Origin: Advenella sp. FME57
GTDB lineage: Bacteria > Pseudomonadota > Gammaproteobacteria > Burkholderiales > Burkholderiaceae_B
Length of the DNA: 64,000 nt
NCBI RefSeq assembly: GCF_014897675.1
Contig: NZ_JABUXU010000009.1
Location: 1 to 64,000 of the forward strand
Reading direction: 5' to 3'
The translations under genes were made by a program, and so were the position numbers. Of this stretch, positions 24,918 through 33,776 are shown piece after piece. The stretch's first letter is position 1, and each line of letters opens with the position of its first letter. The notes beneath the pieces were generated by a model. It saw nothing but the letters and a program-made list of their open reading frames with translations, made no database searches and was not told the DNA's origin.

Positions 24918-25850
24918 ATGGCTGCTGGAAGCCTATTGGCGTTACTGGACGATATTGCAAGTGTGCTGGATGACGTGGCGCTGATGAGCAAGACCGCCGT
25001 CAAGGGATCCGCCGCGACATTTGACGATGTTGCCGTACTGGGCAAGACTGCCATGAAAAAAACGTCGGGCGTGCTGGGTGACGATCTGGCGTTGAACGCA
25101 CAGCAGGTCACGGGAGTCAACCCCGATCGGGAACTGCCGGTTGTCTGGGCCGTGGCCAAAGGGTCGCTGCTCAATAAAGCGATTCTGGTGCCCGCCGCCT
25201 TGCTGATCAGCTATTTTGTTCCGTGGCTGATCCTGCCGCTGTTGATGCTCGGTGGTGCATTCCTGTCATTTGAGGGGGCGGAGAAGGTCATTCATACGTT
25301 TTTCCACAAGGGAAAAGAAAAGCAGACAGGGCAGGCAGCACCAGTGGATGAGAAAACGAAAATCAGCGGCGCCGTTCGTACCGACTTCATACTTTCAGCT
25401 GAAATTATCGTCATTTCTCTGGGCGTGGTATCCAGCGAGCCCATCATGACCCAGGTGATTATTCTGAGCGTGATCGCGTTGCTGATTACGGTCTTTGTCT
25501 ATGGGCTGGTCGCCGGTATCGTCAAGCTGGACGATTTGGGGCTGTACCTGTCCAGTTTGCAGAGCAGTATCGCCCAAAAGATCGGGCAGGGCATTCTCTG
25601 GCTTGCCCCGTATCTGATGAAATTGCTGTCCATTGTCGGAACCATTGCAATGTTCCTGGTTGGTGGCAGCATCATTTTGCACGGTATTCCTGGCGCTGAA
25701 CATTGGCTCGAGTCTGTCTTGCCGGGACACGGCACCGGCATGCTGGACGCCATCCTTACTTTGTTGGTGCATTTTGTGGTCGGCCTGCTCGTGGGCCTGG
25801 TGATAGTTGCAGTAGTGTCACATTTTCACAAAAAAGAACATGCGGCGTAA
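24918..25850 (+). CDS. DUF808 family inner membrane protein (YedI-like)
   Basis: The 310-residue protein starts MAAGSLLALLDDIASVLDDVA, the typical DUF808 N-terminus, and has about six membrane helices in the remaining length. ATFDDVAVLGKTAMKKTSGVLGDDLALNAQQV is a conserved soluble stretch. It resembles E. coli YedI; no function is established. The ATG at 24918 has GGGGAAC just upstream, and the upstream in-frame ATG at 24906 overlaps this site. tRNA-Val lies 57 bp downstream with its own promoter. Confidence 0.85.
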   Translation: MAAGSLLALLDDIASVLDDVALMSKTAVKGSAATFDDVAVLGKTAMKKTSGVLGDDLALNAQQVTGVNPDRELPVVWAVAKGSLLNKAILVPAALLISYFVPWLILPLLMLGGAFLSFEGAEKVIHTFFHKGKEKQTGQAAPVDEKTKISGAVRTDFILSAEIIVISLGVVSSEPIMTQVIILSVIALLITVFVYGLVAGIVKLDDLGLYLSSLQSSIAQKIGQGILWLAPYLMKLLSIVGTIAMFLVGGSIILHGIPGAEHWLESVLPGHGTGMLDAILTLLVHFVVGLLVGLVIVAVVSHFHKKEHAA

Positions 25851-25858
25851 AAAAATGC

Positions 25859-25887
25859 TTGCATTGTCTTTCAGACCTCCTTATAAT
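25859..25887 (+). promoter_or_regulatory. Promoter of tRNA-Val
   Basis: TTGCAT at 25859-25864, a 17-bp spacer and a consensus TATAAT at 25882-25887 lie 20 bp before the tRNA, overlapping the end of the DUF808 gene region. Confidence 0.75.
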
Positions 25888-25907
25888 TTAATGCTTAGTT
25901 GATCGAC

Positions 25908-25983
25908 GGGTGCTTAGCTCAGTTGGTAGAGCGGCGCCCTTACAAGGCGTAGGTCACAGGTTCGACCCCTGTAGCACCCACCA
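25908..25983 (+). tRNA. tRNA-Val (anticodon UAC)
   Basis: The 76-nt gene folds into a standard cloverleaf. The acceptor stem is GGGTGCT/AGCACCC, the D arm GCTC/GAGC, the anticodon stem GCGCC/GGCGT with loop CTTACAA, and the T arm ACAGG/CCTGT with TTCGACC. The anticodon TAC reads valine codons GUA and, with modification, GUG and GUU. CCA is encoded. It is a single tRNA followed by a terminator. Confidence 0.96.
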
Positions 25984-26011
25984 ATCCGAAGGTCAATTAC
26001 CAATACGAATC

Positions 26012-26045
26012 AAGGGTTTGCGAATTTATCGTAAGCCCTTTTTTG
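26012..26045 (+). terminator. Terminator of tRNA-Val
   Basis: A 12-bp stem, AAGGGTTTGCGA/TCGTAAGCCCTT (with G-U pairs), is followed by TTTTGTTTTT. Confidence 0.8.
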
Positions 26046-26064
26046 TTTTTCATGCGACCATGTT

Positions 26065-26103
26065 GTGTAGCATTGGCTAGCGGCAATGACCCTGATGCTA
26101 CAC
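26065..26103. repeat. Perfect 9-bp inverted repeat
   Basis: GTGTAGCAT and ATGCTACAC enclose 21 nt. Within it CATTG and CAATG can form a competing inner stem, so two alternative folds are possible. No flanking U tail is present. Confidence 0.45.
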
Positions 26104-26330
26104 GGCGCTTAGGGGGCAGTATGGTGTTTAGGATAACCGCATGGCCTGTTATTGCTGCTGCAACAAGCGCTGCACAGCACAGCAAACAATCGCGGGCATC
26201 GAAGTGCGTCTCACGAACTTTTTCAAACTAAGAACACGCCCGCGTCCGGGTCGACAAGACGAAACAGAAACGGCTTGACCAGATGCATGCGGCAACGCGG
26301 CGATCAAGAATGCAGGTCGTGGTAAAGATC

Positions 26331-26362
26331 ATGAGTAACGGCCATGAGTAAAGGCCATGAGT
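26331..26362 (+). repeat. 13-bp tandem repeat, 2.5 copies
   Basis: ATGAGTAACGGCC, ATGAGTAAAGGCC and a third partial copy ATGAGT are in exact tandem. It may be a replication slippage product. Confidence 0.6.
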
Positions 26363-26536
26363 CTTTGACGTCTTCTAAATGTAGATGTGGTTTGATGGTA
26401 TTTTCAGCTCAGCTGATTTTTATCTCTTTTGCTCGCAACTTGGCATGTTGCCCTGCGTTGCGCATCGTATATTTCGCATACCCGGTCTTGCATCGGCCTT
26501 GCCGTCAATCCCGGGCAGCGTGCAGGAGCAACTGCC

Positions 26537-26761
26537 TCAGACGAGGTCGAACCAGCTTTTGAGCAATTGCATCGATTCGGCGTCCCCGCTTTGCGTATCG
26601 GGTCCCTGAATATCCATGATTGCATTCTGATCTACTGCGAACGACTCATTGGCAATTTGCTCGGCGCGGACCATAAACGCGTCACGGGCAGTGCCAGGTT
26701 TGGCGACAGCGTCCAGGAAGGTGCTGATCGATTCGCGGCCATGCTCATTCAACTTGTACAT
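26537..26761 (-). CDS. Small protein of unknown function
   Basis: The 74-residue acidic protein begins MYKLNEHGRESISTFLDAVA and ends LLKSWFDLV. It has no signal sequence, membrane helix or metal-binding motif. The ATG is well placed 8 nt behind AGAAGG, so it is probably a real gene. It lies downstream of another unknown gene on the same strand (61-bp gap). I do not recognise the family. Confidence 0.6.
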   Translation of the reverse strand: MYKLNEHGRESISTFLDAVAKPGTARDAFMVRAEQIANESFAVDQNAIMDIQGPDTQSGDAESMQLLKSWFDLV

Positions 26762-26822
26762 AGGTCAATCCTTCTGATATGTGCAATAAGGTATATGCAG
26801 TCTAACATCAACAGGGGATGGG

Positions 26823-27137
26823 TCAACCTGGTGTTACGTTCTTTTGCAGGACAGTGAGCAACGAGGCGGCAACGTGCTTCAGGTCGTGGTTCAGCGGCGT
26901 AACGTCGAGTTCGAAGCGGCCGGCCTTACGTAAATGCCGGCGCAGTTGTTGCAAAAATTCGATATCAAAAATGTAGGCGGTAGAGCCTGGGCTGTACTGT
27001 ACTGCACAATCCTGAGGATTGACATAGCAGTTGCCGGTGGGGTCGATGTGCGAGGCCTGGTTACTATCCACAATGATTTTGACGGCGTTGCCGGCAGTGG
27101 ATGCAAAAGATGATGGGGATGGGGCAGAAATACTCAT
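26823..27137 (-). CDS. Small protein of unknown function
   Basis: The 104-residue protein starts MSISAPSPSSF after a good AGGAGCG site. It is soluble, with a Ser-rich N-terminus and a central segment around IDPTGNCYVNPQDCAVQYSP with two Cys residues 7 apart. A basic helix (QQLRRHLRKAGRF) follows. No known domain is apparent. It probably forms a two-gene unit with the small gene downstream. Both may be lineage-specific. Confidence 0.55.
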   Translation of the reverse strand: MSISAPSPSSFASTAGNAVKIIVDSNQASHIDPTGNCYVNPQDCAVQYSPGSTAYIFDIEFLQQLRRHLRKAGRFELDVTPLNHDLKHVAASLLTVLQKNVTPG

Positions 27138-27440
27138 TGAGCGCTCCTGTTTAGCTGGTTTGACCGAATGTCGGGGCAGCAAGTTGGACTAAATTCCCCC
27201 ATACAGGGCTTCGTCAGAAGGCCTGTAATGAATTTATATTATTGCAGGCGGTATCCGGCTGTCAACCCATTAGACGCTAATCGCCAAAATTAGTAGCGTA
27301 CAAATGCAGGGATGATAAAGGCTCACTGACAGGATAAGATAGAGCCTGTCGGCTGTGCTGTTCCTGAACATATCGGGCTTCGGCGCGGCGCCCGGCTGGG
27401 TAGCCCGGTCATTTTTTCCTTTCTTGCGTTGTTGTGCTTC
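27138..27440. other. Leader region of sbcD and the small-gene operon
   Basis: This divergent region contains the promoters of both units. An imperfect 10-bp inverted repeat sits at 27203-27226 (ACAGGGCTTC/GAAGGCCTGT, one mismatch), and a 6-bp one at 27328-27350 (GACAGG/CCTGTC). No gene is supportable. Confidence 0.4.
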
Positions 27441-28577
27441 ATGAAATTTATCCATACCTCCGACTGGCACCTGGGTCGTTCGCTGTGCAATCACCCGTTG
27501 CTGGATGATCAGGCCCATGTTCTGCAGCAAATTGCAGACTATGCCCAGCAGCATCAGGCAGATGCGCTGGTGATTGCCGGTGATGTATACGATCGTGCAG
27601 TCCCACCTGCGGGCGCCGTGCGACTGTTGAATGATTTTCTGAATCGCATGCACGGCCTGAATATTCCAGTTGTGATTATTCCCGGGAACCACGACAGTGC
27701 TGACCGGCTGGGTTTTGCCGCGACCCCATTGAACGCATCCGGTGTGCATATCATTGCCGACTACGAGCAAATGCTGCAGCCGGTTATGGTCAAGACGCAA
27801 ATGGGGCCGTTGTATTTTCATGGCATTCCCTATACGGATCCGATACAGGTACGGGTGTTTGCCCAGGAACCCATTGACAGCTATGAACAGGCGCACCGGT
27901 ATCTGATTGAGCGAATTGCCCGAAACAAACCGGCCCAGGGCGTTCATGTCCTGATCAGCCACTGCTTTCTGGCAGGAAGCCAGGAAAGCGAATCCGAACG
28001 CCCGCTGGCTGTCGGCGGCGCCGACCAGGTTCCTGCTGCGTTGTTCGAGGGTTTTGCCTACGTGGCGCTGGGCCATCTGCATGGGCCTCAGGCATTTCGG
28101 CAGGGGCGCATACGCTACAGCGGCTCGCCGCTCAAGTACAGTTTTTCCGAAGAAAAACACAAGAAAGGCGTGCTGCTGGTTGACATCGATCAGGACGGCG
28201 TCGCCGCGGCTACGCCGTTGCCGCTGTATCCGCGACATGAAGTGCGCACCATCGAAGGCAAGCTGGACGACCTGGTTCGTGCAGCACAGACCGACGCACA
28301 TTGCGACGACTATTTGCTTGCCCGGCTGACCGATGATCACGCGATTCTTGACCCCATGGGGAAACTGCGAGCGGTATATCCGAATTTGCTGCAAATGGAA
28401 AAACCCCAACTTTACCAGGACGAGACTGGGCCGCTGATGTCAGCCGCCAGGCTGCGCCGTGATGAGTTTTCACTGTTCAGCGACTTTTTTGAACAGGTCA
28501 GCGGGCAGCCCATGACGCAGGCGCAAAGCACAGCCATGCAGAGTGTGGTCGATAATGTATTGAAAAGGGAAGCATAA
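27441..28577 (+). CDS. sbcD: Exonuclease SbcCD, subunit D
   Basis: The 378-residue nuclease has the calcineurin-like phosphoesterase motifs in order: HTSDWHLGRSL (metal ligands), VIAGDVYDRAVP, IPGNHDS and ALGHLHGPQ. SbcD forms a complex with the SbcC ATPase that cleaves DNA hairpins and double-strand ends during replication and repair. The ATG at 27441 directly precedes KFIHTSDWH; a TTG four codons earlier is possible but has no better site. The sbcC ATG follows directly after its TAA. Confidence 0.95.
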   Translation: MKFIHTSDWHLGRSLCNHPLLDDQAHVLQQIADYAQQHQADALVIAGDVYDRAVPPAGAVRLLNDFLNRMHGLNIPVVIIPGNHDSADRLGFAATPLNASGVHIIADYEQMLQPVMVKTQMGPLYFHGIPYTDPIQVRVFAQEPIDSYEQAHRYLIERIARNKPAQGVHVLISHCFLAGSQESESERPLAVGGADQVPAALFEGFAYVALGHLHGPQAFRQGRIRYSGSPLKYSFSEEKHKKGVLLVDIDQDGVAAATPLPLYPRHEVRTIEGKLDDLVRAAQTDAHCDDYLLARLTDDHAILDPMGKLRAVYPNLLQMEKPQLYQDETGPLMSAARLRRDEFSLFSDFFEQVSGQPMTQAQSTAMQSVVDNVLKREA

Positions 28578-31500
28578 ATGGTTCCCTTGTATTTGCATCT
28601 GCAGGCCTTCGGGCCATTTGCCGGCGAGCAGAAGCTCGATTTCACGCAGCTGGGGCCTAATCCGCTGTTTCTGATTAACGGCCCAACCGGGGCCGGCAAA
28701 AGCACGTTGCTCGATGCCATCTGTTTTGCCCTGTACGGGGAGACCACGGGCGATGAAAAAGACCCGCGTTCGCTGCGTTCGGACCTGGCCGATCCTGCGA
28801 CAGTGGCACGCGTGGTTTTTGGCTTCCGGCTTGGCGGCAAGGTATACGAAATCCAGCGCCAGCCTGCACAGCGGGTACCCAAAACCCGGGGCAGCGGCCT
28901 GAGGGAGATCGGCACTGAAGGCGTCATGCTTGATCTGACCGACGCCACGCCGAAGGTGCTTGTTGCCAAAAAAGCCGGGCAGATTACTGATTATGTAGAA
29001 AGCCTCACCGGGTTGAAAGCCGAACAGTTTCGCAAGGTGATGGTATTGCCGCAGGGCAAGTTTCGCGAACTGCTGCTGGAAACGTCGCTCAAGCGCGAAG
29101 CCCTGTTTGCGCAGCTGTTCCAGACCGACGTCTTCCGGCAGATCGAACTGCAATTGCAGGAACGGGCCAAAGATATCCGTACTCGTCGCGAGGCCAATGA
29201 GCTGCAGATAGCCGGATTGCTTGAACAGGCCGATATCGCAGACGAAAAGCAACTTGCCCCCGACATTGCCGAACTAACTGGCGCAGAAGCGTTGGCAAAA
29301 AGCCGTCGCACCGACGCGGTCGATCTGCATATGCGCGCTCAGCGCAAGATCGAAGAGGCCCGGCGGATACGCGCGCAGTTCGAGCAACGCGATGCGCTGA
29401 CCGTACAACTGGCACAGCTGGATCAGCGCCAGGCCGCTATCGGCGGGCAGGAAAGCGCGTTACGCCAGGCCCGTGCTGCGGCACAGTTGCGGCAATTGCA
29501 TGATAGCGCCGATCAAATCAGCCAGCGGTTGACGCAGACCCAGGCGCGCCTGGCCGACAGCCAGTCGCGACTTGAGACGCTCACGCAGCAGCTGGCGCAG
29601 GAGAAAGCAGACCAGGTAACCCACGCCATCGCCTACGAGCAAACCGCTGCGCTCAATGTCGAACGCAGCCGCTTGCAGGCGCTCTTTCCCAAGGCGCAGG
29701 AGTGGCATCGCCAGCAGCAGCGGTTAGTTACGCTAAATGCAGATCTGACCCAGGCGCGCCTTGCGCTACAGGCCCGGACGGCAGAGCAGCAAGCCAGGCT
29801 TGAGCGCGTGGCGGACATGAAGCAAGAGCACAAGGCATTACAAGCGCTGGTGGCGACATTGCCAGACCAGAGTGTAGCGGTCACGCACAACAAGGTGCGC
29901 CTGAGCGAATGGCTGGCCTGTGATGCTCTGGCCGGGCGTTTGAAGGCGCTGCGCGACGATCAGGCAGAAGCGGTGAACGAGCAGGGCCACCTGCAGCAGG
30001 CCTTGCGGTCAGCCCAGCGCGAACAGGACCGTCTGGAACTGGCCTGGCATCAGAGTCAGGCCAGCCGGCTGGCTGCCCGCTTGCAGCAAGGGCTGCCATG
30101 CCCGGTATGTGGCAGTGTGTCTCATCCGGCACCGGCGCCTTCGGATGGCCATGAGATCAGCGACCAGATGCTGCGCCAGGCCAGGCAGCAGGTACAGGCG
30201 GCAGGACAGCGCCTGGCTGCCCACGAGGCCCGGGTGGCACAACTGGCGCGTCAGTGCGGCGAAGGGCAGATCGAGCTGGATCAGCGCCGGCAAGCACTGG
30301 GACAAGATGCGCACTCGGACCTGACGCAATTGCAAAGCAGATTCGAGGAACAGGAGAAACAACTGCAGGCGTGCCTGAACGCGCGCCAAAAGCTGGATGA
30401 GGGCCTGCGCCTGCTGGCGACGCTGGAACAGGATCAATATACGCAGGAACAGACCCTGGCAGAGCTTCGTACGCGTCTTCAGACATTGAGCGTGACACAC
30501 GGCAGCCAGCAGGCGACATTGCACATGCTTGAGCAGGAACTGCCGGAGCACGGTCGTTCCGAAGCCCAACTGCGTTTGCAGATCGACGGGTTGACGCGGC
30601 AGATTGAAGACCTGACCCAGGCATGGCGTCAGGCCGAGAACACGGTTCGGCAGCGACAGGACCAGATTCTGGGTTTGCAGTCTACGATCACTGCGCTGCG
30701 GGAGCAACTGGCGCAGGATAATCAGCTTCATGTGGCTGCGATGCATAAGTACGAGCACGCCTTGCAGCACAGCGAGTTTGCCGGCACCGGCAACTGGCAG
30801 GCCGCACAACGGGATGAGGCACAATGTGCGGCGCTGCAAAGTGCGATAGACGGTTATTACGAAGAGCTGCATCAGACTCGAGGGCGGTACGCCGAACTGG
30901 GCAAGGCGCTCGATGGCCTGGTTCAGCCTGATCTTGAGCAATGTCTACGCGAGGAACAGGTCGCTGCCACCATGGCCCAGCAAGCCGAGCAGGCCTGGCA
31001 GCAGATCCGTGATCGTCTGTTGGCACTCACCACCTTGCAGGACCGGCTGGTAAAAATCAGAACAAGCAGTGCGGCGCTGGATGAAGAGTATGCGGTGTAT
31101 GGCACGCTCAGCGATGTTGCTTCCGGACGCCAGGGCAGCAAAGTCAGCCTGCAGCGTTTCGTGCTGAGCGTGCTGCTGGATGATGTGCTGATCGGCGCAT
31201 CGCTGCGTCTTCGTAAAATGAGTCGCGGGCGCTATCAACTGATTCGTCGTGAACAGGCCGGTCGCGGCGCCTCGGGTCTGGATCTGGATGTCATGGATGA
31301 GTACACGGGTCAGCAGCGCGCCGTTGCAACGCTGTCCGGCGGCGAGTCTTTCATGGCCGCACTGGCGCTGGCCCTGGGCTTGTCTGACGTCGTGCAAGCC
31401 TATGCTGGCGGGATTCGCCTTGATACCCTGTTCATTGACGAGGGATTCGGTAGCCTGGATGCCGAGTCGCTGGAGCTGGCCATACGAACGCTCATCGATC

Positions 31501-31658
31501 TGCAGGCAGGAGGCAGAACCATCGGCATTATCTCTCATGTTAGTGAGCTCAAAGAACAGATGTCGTTGCGAGTGGACGTTATTCCACATGTGTCGGGCAG
31601 CCGGATTCGTGTACAGGCGCCCGGAATTGTCGATACACAATTGTTGCACAGCAAATGA
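28578..31658 (+). CDS. sbcC: Exonuclease SbcCD, subunit C
   Basis: The 1026-residue SMC-like ATPase has a Walker A (GPTGAGKSTLL, about 35-45) near the N-terminus, two long Gln-rich coiled-coil arms, the zinc-hook CPVCGSVSHP (about 510) at their apex, and at the C-terminus the ABC signature LSGGESFMAALALALGLS followed by Walker B LFIDEGFGSLD. It pairs with SbcD in the Rad50/Mre11-type complex. AAGGGAAG precedes the ATG, which abuts the sbcD stop codon. Confidence 0.96.
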   Translation: MVPLYLHLQAFGPFAGEQKLDFTQLGPNPLFLINGPTGAGKSTLLDAICFALYGETTGDEKDPRSLRSDLADPATVARVVFGFRLGGKVYEIQRQPAQRVPKTRGSGLREIGTEGVMLDLTDATPKVLVAKKAGQITDYVESLTGLKAEQFRKVMVLPQGKFRELLLETSLKREALFAQLFQTDVFRQIELQLQERAKDIRTRREANELQIAGLLEQADIADEKQLAPDIAELTGAEALAKSRRTDAVDLHMRAQRKIEEARRIRAQFEQRDALTVQLAQLDQRQAAIGGQESALRQARAAAQLRQLHDSADQISQRLTQTQARLADSQSRLETLTQQLAQEKADQVTHAIAYEQTAALNVERSRLQALFPKAQEWHRQQQRLVTLNADLTQARLALQARTAEQQARLERVADMKQEHKALQALVATLPDQSVAVTHNKVRLSEWLACDALAGRLKALRDDQAEAVNEQGHLQQALRSAQREQDRLELAWHQSQASRLAARLQQGLPCPVCGSVSHPAPAPSDGHEISDQMLRQARQQVQAAGQRLAAHEARVAQLARQCGEGQIELDQRRQALGQDAHSDLTQLQSRFEEQEKQLQACLNARQKLDEGLRLLATLEQDQYTQEQTLAELRTRLQTLSVTHGSQQATLHMLEQELPEHGRSEAQLRLQIDGLTRQIEDLTQAWRQAENTVRQRQDQILGLQSTITALREQLAQDNQLHVAAMHKYEHALQHSEFAGTGNWQAAQRDEAQCAALQSAIDGYYEELHQTRGRYAELGKALDGLVQPDLEQCLREEQVAATMAQQAEQAWQQIRDRLLALTTLQDRLVKIRTSSAALDEEYAVYGTLSDVASGRQGSKVSLQRFVLSVLLDDVLIGASLRLRKMSRGRYQLIRREQAGRGASGLDLDVMDEYTGQQRAVATLSGGESFMAALALALGLSDVVQAYAGGIRLDTLFIDEGFGSLDAESLELAIRTLIDLQAGGRTIGIISHVSELKEQMSLRVDVIPHVSGSRIRVQAPGIVDTQLLHSK

Positions 31659-31916
31659 CCGGACGTACCGGGCGATACTGCGCGTACCCGGTAACCAGGC
31701 GGCACTGTACCGCTGTCTATATGTGGCACGAGGCTTGCCAGCCGTCTTGAGTGCCAGGTCCGTCGGCTGCTCACTTGCGCGGGTGCACAAAAAATCAAAA
31801 GCAGCCGGGCAAAATTGAGTAGAATAATGGTCTGGTCTCAATTTAAGTGATTGAAATTTCAGCTTTTTGTCAGAAAGTTGGGCATAGCGGACCGTTAAAC
31901 AACAGGCAGAATCAAT

Positions 31917-32603
31917 ATGCGAATTTTAGTAATCGAAGATGACAATATTCTGGGTTCAGCCCTGCAAGAGTTTTTGCGCGAACAGGGATATGCAGTCGAC
32001 TGGGTGTCCAACGGAAGCCAGGTCTTTGGCGCGGTTTCAGGTCAGGTGTACCAATTGCTTATCCTTGACCTGAATTTGCCGGATATGAACGGGCTGGAGG
32101 TGCTCAAGCAATTACGGGTGCAGGGACATCAGGAACCGACGCTGATTCTGACTGCCCGCGATGATGTTGAAGACCGGGTTGCCGGACTTGACGCAGGCGC
32201 AGATGATTACGTGACCAAGCCGTTTGAGCTGTCCGAGCTTGCTGCCCGGGTGCGTACCTTTGCGCGGCGCCAGTCCGGCCAGTCCAGTCCGGTCATAGAA
32301 GTGGGGCCGCTGCAGTTTGACACTGTGGGTCGCGAAGTGCGTGTCCATGGCGAGCGGCTGAACCTGTCGGTGCGTGAATTGTCAGTGCTCGAAATGCTGA
32401 TGGCCCGCCCAGGTAGAGTGGTCACCAAGCGTCAGATCGTCAATTCGCTTTCGGCCTGGGATGCCGATTTCAGTGAAAATGCGGTCGAAGTCTATGTATA
32501 CCGTCTGCGCAAGCGCCTGGAGGGCACCGGTACGTCAATCCAGACCGTACGTGGGTTTGGCTATCTTCTTGAAATCGATGATGCGGCTGTCACCACGGCC
32601 TGA
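31917..32603 (+). CDS. OmpR-family response regulator
   Basis: The 228-residue regulator has a receiver domain with Asp51 (LLILDLNLPDMNG) as phosphorylation site, the acidic pocket EDD near residue 7 and the conserved Lys101 in YVTKPFEL. A C-terminal winged-helix DNA-binding domain follows (about 125-225). It is close in type to TctD/QseB regulators. The histidine kinase gene follows 66 bp downstream, and kup follows that, so control of potassium uptake is a natural inference. Confidence 0.88.
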   Translation: MRILVIEDDNILGSALQEFLREQGYAVDWVSNGSQVFGAVSGQVYQLLILDLNLPDMNGLEVLKQLRVQGHQEPTLILTARDDVEDRVAGLDAGADDYVTKPFELSELAARVRTFARRQSGQSSPVIEVGPLQFDTVGREVRVHGERLNLSVRELSVLEMLMARPGRVVTKRQIVNSLSAWDADFSENAVEVYVYRLRKRLEGTGTSIQTVRGFGYLLEIDDAAVTTA

Positions 32604-32669
32604 GAATACGTTGAACCAGCTGGGGCGATGCTCTAGAATCTGCGCCAGGACTTCCTTTTCTCTTATTCC

Positions 32670-33776
32670 ATGACCAATCCCAAACGTGGCGGTGCCCGGC
32701 GCAGCAGTTCCTTTCTTCAGAAAGGTTCCTTGTTTCGTCATCTGATCATCCGCCTGATCCCGGCCCTGCTAGTTCTCATTATTCTTGATTTCAGCGCAAC
32801 CCTGTTGATTATGCAGGATGCGCTTGATTGGGTTGTCAAGGATATTTTCATTGTCATTATCATTGGGCAACTGCTGCTGGTGGCACTGTTTGCCTGGCTG
32901 GTCTTCTATGGGGTGCGCTCGGGGTTGCGTTCGGTCAATATGCTGGCCGGAGAGATTTCCCAGCGCTCCGAAGAGGATCTGCAACCTATTGAATTGCACA
33001 ACGTGCCCACCGAGCTGCTGCCCTTGCTGGATCGCCTGAATGATTTGTTGCGCAAGCTGGACGAGTCTCTGGTGGCCCAGCGTCGCTTTATCGGCCACGC
33101 GGCGCATCAGTTTCGCACGCCTTTGGCGGGCCTGCGCCTGGAGTCGGAGCTGATGCTGGCGCGCGCACTGCCCGACGATGTAAGGGAGCGTGCCGAGCGA
33201 ATCAAAACCATCAGCAATCGCCTTATTCACCTGGGGCAGCAGTTGCTGGTGCTGGCCAGGGCCGATCCGGGCATTCGTCCCCAGGATGTTTTTACAAAAA
33301 TCAATTTATGCGAATGGGTGCAGAACGCCGGCCTGGAATGGGTGCCCAAGACGCGGCAGCATGGGGTTGATCTTTTTCTGGATGCCCCCGACACTGCGGT
33401 ATGGATAGACGGGGATGTATTGCTGCTGGAAGAGTTGTTGGGCAACCTGATCGACAATGTGCTCAAGTATGCCCAGGGGGCAAGTAATATTACGCTGACC
33501 GTGGGATCCAATCCGCCATCGCTCACCGTGCGTGATGATGGTTGCGGCATTGATCCCGATGATGCGGCACAGATTTTCGATGCATTTTACCGGTCCCCCA
33601 AGGCAGATGCCACAGGAACCGGTCTGGGCCTGACCATCGTGCGCGAAATTACCCGAGCCCACGGCGCCTGGTGGAGTCTGCTGAGCCGGCCGCAAATTCA
33701 GGGTACGCAGATTACCGTGATTTTTCCCGGACCGCGTATCGGCACCCGGCTTACCCGTTCAAAGGTTGATAAATAA
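32670..33776 (+). CDS. Sensor histidine kinase, TctE-like
   Basis: The 368-residue kinase has two closely spaced membrane helices (about 25-48 and 57-80) joined by only about eight residues, so it has no periplasmic sensor domain. A HAMP-like linker precedes the H box (GHAAHQFRTPL; His146 is the phosphoacceptor). The ATPase domain shows NLIDNVLKYA, DDGCGI and GTGLGLTIV. A sensor of this build must detect membrane, internal or partner-protein signals. Its TAA overlaps the ATG of kup by one base (TAATG), so the two proteins are made in coupled fashion. The signal is unknown. Confidence 0.87.
   Translation: MTNPKRGGARRSSSFLQKGSLFRHLIIRLIPALLVLIILDFSATLLIMQDALDWVVKDIFIVIIIGQLLLVALFAWLVFYGVRSGLRSVNMLAGEISQRSEEDLQPIELHNVPTELLPLLDRLNDLLRKLDESLVAQRRFIGHAAHQFRTPLAGLRLESELMLARALPDDVRERAERIKTISNRLIHLGQQLLVLARADPGIRPQDVFTKINLCEWVQNAGLEWVPKTRQHGVDLFLDAPDTAVWIDGDVLLLEELLGNLIDNVLKYAQGASNITLTVGSNPPSLTVRDDGCGIDPDDAAQIFDAFYRSPKADATGTGLGLTIVREITRAHGAWWSLLSRPQIQGTQITVIFPGPRIGTRLTRSKVDK

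Larger units (their letters stand above)
25984..26536. other. Gene-free region after tRNA-Val, with repeats
   Basis: No coding region is supportable. Three structures are present: the terminator at 26012-26045, a 9-bp inverted repeat GTGTAGCAT/ATGCTACAC at 26065-26103, and a 13-bp direct repeat at 26331-26362. Short frames in the region show no recognisable motif. No copy of the tRNA 3' end is found, so an integrated element at the tRNA cannot be shown. Confidence 0.5.

Noticed and set aside
25908-27440. Integrated genomic island at tRNA-Val
   Set aside because: No integrase, and no repeated tRNA 3' end was found within the window.
27270-28409. Open frame of 379 codons on the minus strand
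   Set aside because: It is opposite sbcD, whose phosphoesterase motifs are unmistakable.
30009-30941. Open frame of 310 codons on the minus strand
   Set aside because: It is a shadow of the repetitive coiled-coil part of sbcC, rich in Leu and Gln without a fold.
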